This document shows, piece by piece, positions 63,150 to 64,000 of a stretch of 64,000 nt of DNA. The position numbers were made by a program, and so were the translations under genes. The stretch is from Luzula sylvatica (lineage: Eukaryota > Streptophyta > Magnoliopsida > Poales > Juncaceae): positions 45,569,566-45,633,565 of the forward strand of contig OX326959.1 in NCBI GenBank assembly GCA_946800325.1, given 5' to 3'. Under the pieces are notes generated by a model, which worked only from the letters and a program-made list of their open reading frames with translations, was not told the DNA's origin and did no database searches. How positions within the stretch are numbered: the first letter of the stretch is position 1; each line of letters begins with the position of its first letter.

Positions 63150-64000
63150 CTATTTTGGTCTTTTTTAGAAAAAATGATAATTGATATTTTTGAAGGTGTT
63201 AGACTTCAGTTTTTTATTTTATGCAAAAAATAAGAAAAATAGAAATGTGTATGTGTTAGTCTTCAATCCCAGAGTTTTTCGAGAAAAACATGAAAAATGA
63301 AGTATTTTGCTCATTTTAGAGAACTACTTTGGTCCTTTTTAGAAAAAATGATAATTGATATTTTTGAAGGTGTTAGACTTCAGTTTTTGATTTTTTGCAA
63401 AAAATTGGAAAAATTGAAATTTGTATGTGTTAGTCTTCAATCGCGGAATTTTTTGAGGAAAACATGAAAAGTGAAGTATTTTGCTCATTTTAGAGAACTA
63501 TTTTGGTCTTTTTTAGAAAAAATGGTAATTGATATTTTTGAAGGTGTCAGACTTCAGTTTTTGATTTTTTGCAAAAAATTGGAAAAATTGAAATTTGTAT
63601 GTGTTACACTTCAATCACGGAATGTTTTGAGAAAATCATGAAAAATGAAGTAGTTTGCTCATTTTAGAGAACTATTTTGGTCTTTTTTAGAAAAAATGAT
63701 AATTGATATTTTTGAAGGTGTTAGATTTCAGTTTTTGATTTTATGCAAAAAATAGGAAAAATAGAAATTTGTATGTGTTAGTCTTCAATCCCGGAGTTTT
63801 TCGAGAAAAACATGAAAAATGAAGTATTTTGCTCATTTTAGAGAACTATTTTGGTCTCTTTTACAAAAAATGATAATTGATATTTTTGAAGGTGTTAAAC
63901 TTCAGTTTTTTATTTTTTGCAAAAAATTGGAAAAATTGAAATTTGTATGTGTTAGTCTTCAATCACGGAATTTTTTGAGAAAATCTAGAAAAATGAAGTA
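63150..64000 (+). repeat. Copy of 56.64-57.49 kb (offset 6511), running off the end
   Basis: Marks at a constant 6511-bp offset are CAATCGCGGAA (56931 and 63442), GGTGTCAGAC (57037 and 63548), GTTACACTTC (57092 and 63603) and AATCTAGAAAAATG (57473 and 63984). The left edge lies between 63.05 and 63.2 kb, next to the end of the 1880-bp duplication. Confidence 0.88.

Larger units (their letters stand above)
59820..63150 (+). repeat. Tandem duplication at offset 1880 bp
   Basis: Marks recur exactly 1880 bp apart: AAAAAGAGAAA (60180 and 62060), CGGAATGTTTTGAG (60733 and 62613), and TTGGAGAAAT with the truncated monomer (61121 and 63001). The period equals ten 174-bp monomers plus one of 140 bp. 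Copy 1 spans about 59.82-61.27 kb and copy 2 about 61.70-63.15 kb; what lies between is less conserved. An extra A near 63,05x shifts the offset to 1881. Confidence 0.88.
1..64000 (+). repeat. 174-bp satellite array with higher-order repeats, filling the window
   Basis: Successive GAAGTA landmarks fall at 84, 258, 432, 606, 780, 954 and 1128, exactly 174 bp apart. The same spacing continues to the end apart from rare indels, five 140/141-bp monomers and one 57-bp insertion. All copies share one orientation. One C-type copy counted by hand has 41 G/C in 174 bp. Six monomer types (A-F) recur in fixed order, giving a 1044-bp HOR. Arrays of this kind are known from eukaryotic centromeres and heterochromatin; placing this one at a centromere is inference. 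No unrelated sequence interrupts it. I do not recognise the family. Confidence 0.98.
53340..64000 (+). repeat. Diverged array margin with flank-type monomers
   Basis: Monomers stay near 174 bp, but A-F order breaks down and new markers dominate: TTTTAGTGAAC, GATATTTTTTAAGG, GATATTATTTAAGG, CGGAATGTTTTGAG, AACATGAAAAGTG and TTTTTTGAAAAAAATTGG. Single-base differences are denser than before. Occasional normal A, C or D monomers remain (for example 57310-57833). This fits the known layered organisation of satellites, with an older margin beside a homogenised core; the age is inferred from divergence only. The margin runs past the window end. Confidence 0.85.

Noticed and set aside
1..64000. CRISPR-like array of repeats and spacers
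   Set aside because: The period is 174 bp and the whole period is conserved; there are no short repeats separated by unique spacers and no cas-like genes.
1..64000. Human alpha satellite or Arabidopsis 178-bp repeat
   Set aside because: Lengths are similar (about 171 and 178 bp), but I see no match to their known motifs, and the 174-bp unit here is more A/T-rich than alpha satellite.

Overview
The whole 64 kb is one uninterrupted satellite DNA array. About 368 head-to-tail copies of a 174-bp monomer lie in the same orientation. A C-type copy counted by hand is about 76% A+T. I see no protein gene, RNA gene, mobile element, CRISPR array or unique-sequence island. Such an array, with nested higher-order repeats (HORs), points to eukaryotic heterochromatin, most likely centromeric or pericentromeric, assembled from long reads. 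I do not recognise the satellite and cannot name the species.

Monomer phase here starts at the G of GAAGTA. Six types recur. A: GGTCTCTTTTACAAA, then GTTAAAC or GTGAAAC. B: TTGTTC with ATGATAA, then TTTTTAATTTTTTGC. C: CTTCATTTTTT and GTTACTC. D: TGCTTATTTT and TTTTGATC. E: TTGTTC with ATTATAA, then ATAGG or TTAGG. F: GAAGTAG and GATTTCAG, followed by CCCGGAGTTTTTCGAG. The canonical HOR is A-B-C-D-E-F, 6 x 174 = 1044 bp.

Layout: 1-5477 is a mosaic of complete and shortened HORs. 5478-10001 is two tandem 13-monomer units of 2262 bp. 9828-22343 is twelve canonical 6-mers, mostly alternating between two versions (a 12-mer, about 2088 bp). 22344-25127 is four 4-mers of 696 bp with no difference visible by eye. 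25128-28259 is three 6-mers. 28260-29477 holds a displaced 4-mer and a junction. 29478-36436 is 6-mers again, much of it a copy of sequence 13,049 bp upstream. 36437-38024 is a broken stretch with flank-like monomers. 38025-52641 is a 6-mer mosaic with many hybrid monomers and a 4524-bp-offset duplication. From about 53.3 kb to the end the monomers diverge, carry other markers and form local duplications (870, 1880, about 4668 and 6511 bp offsets). That looks like an older array margin.

The parts are related by unequal exchange and block duplication. Crossovers between equivalent points of different monomers produce the hybrids and change HOR length in whole monomers. Private point changes and small indels track which blocks were copied. 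Each monomer also appears to consist of three degenerate subunits of about 58 bp, and contains a 16-bp perfect palindrome in some types and a short CG-containing segment that varies by type. All calls and offsets come from reading by eye. No alignment or database search was run.
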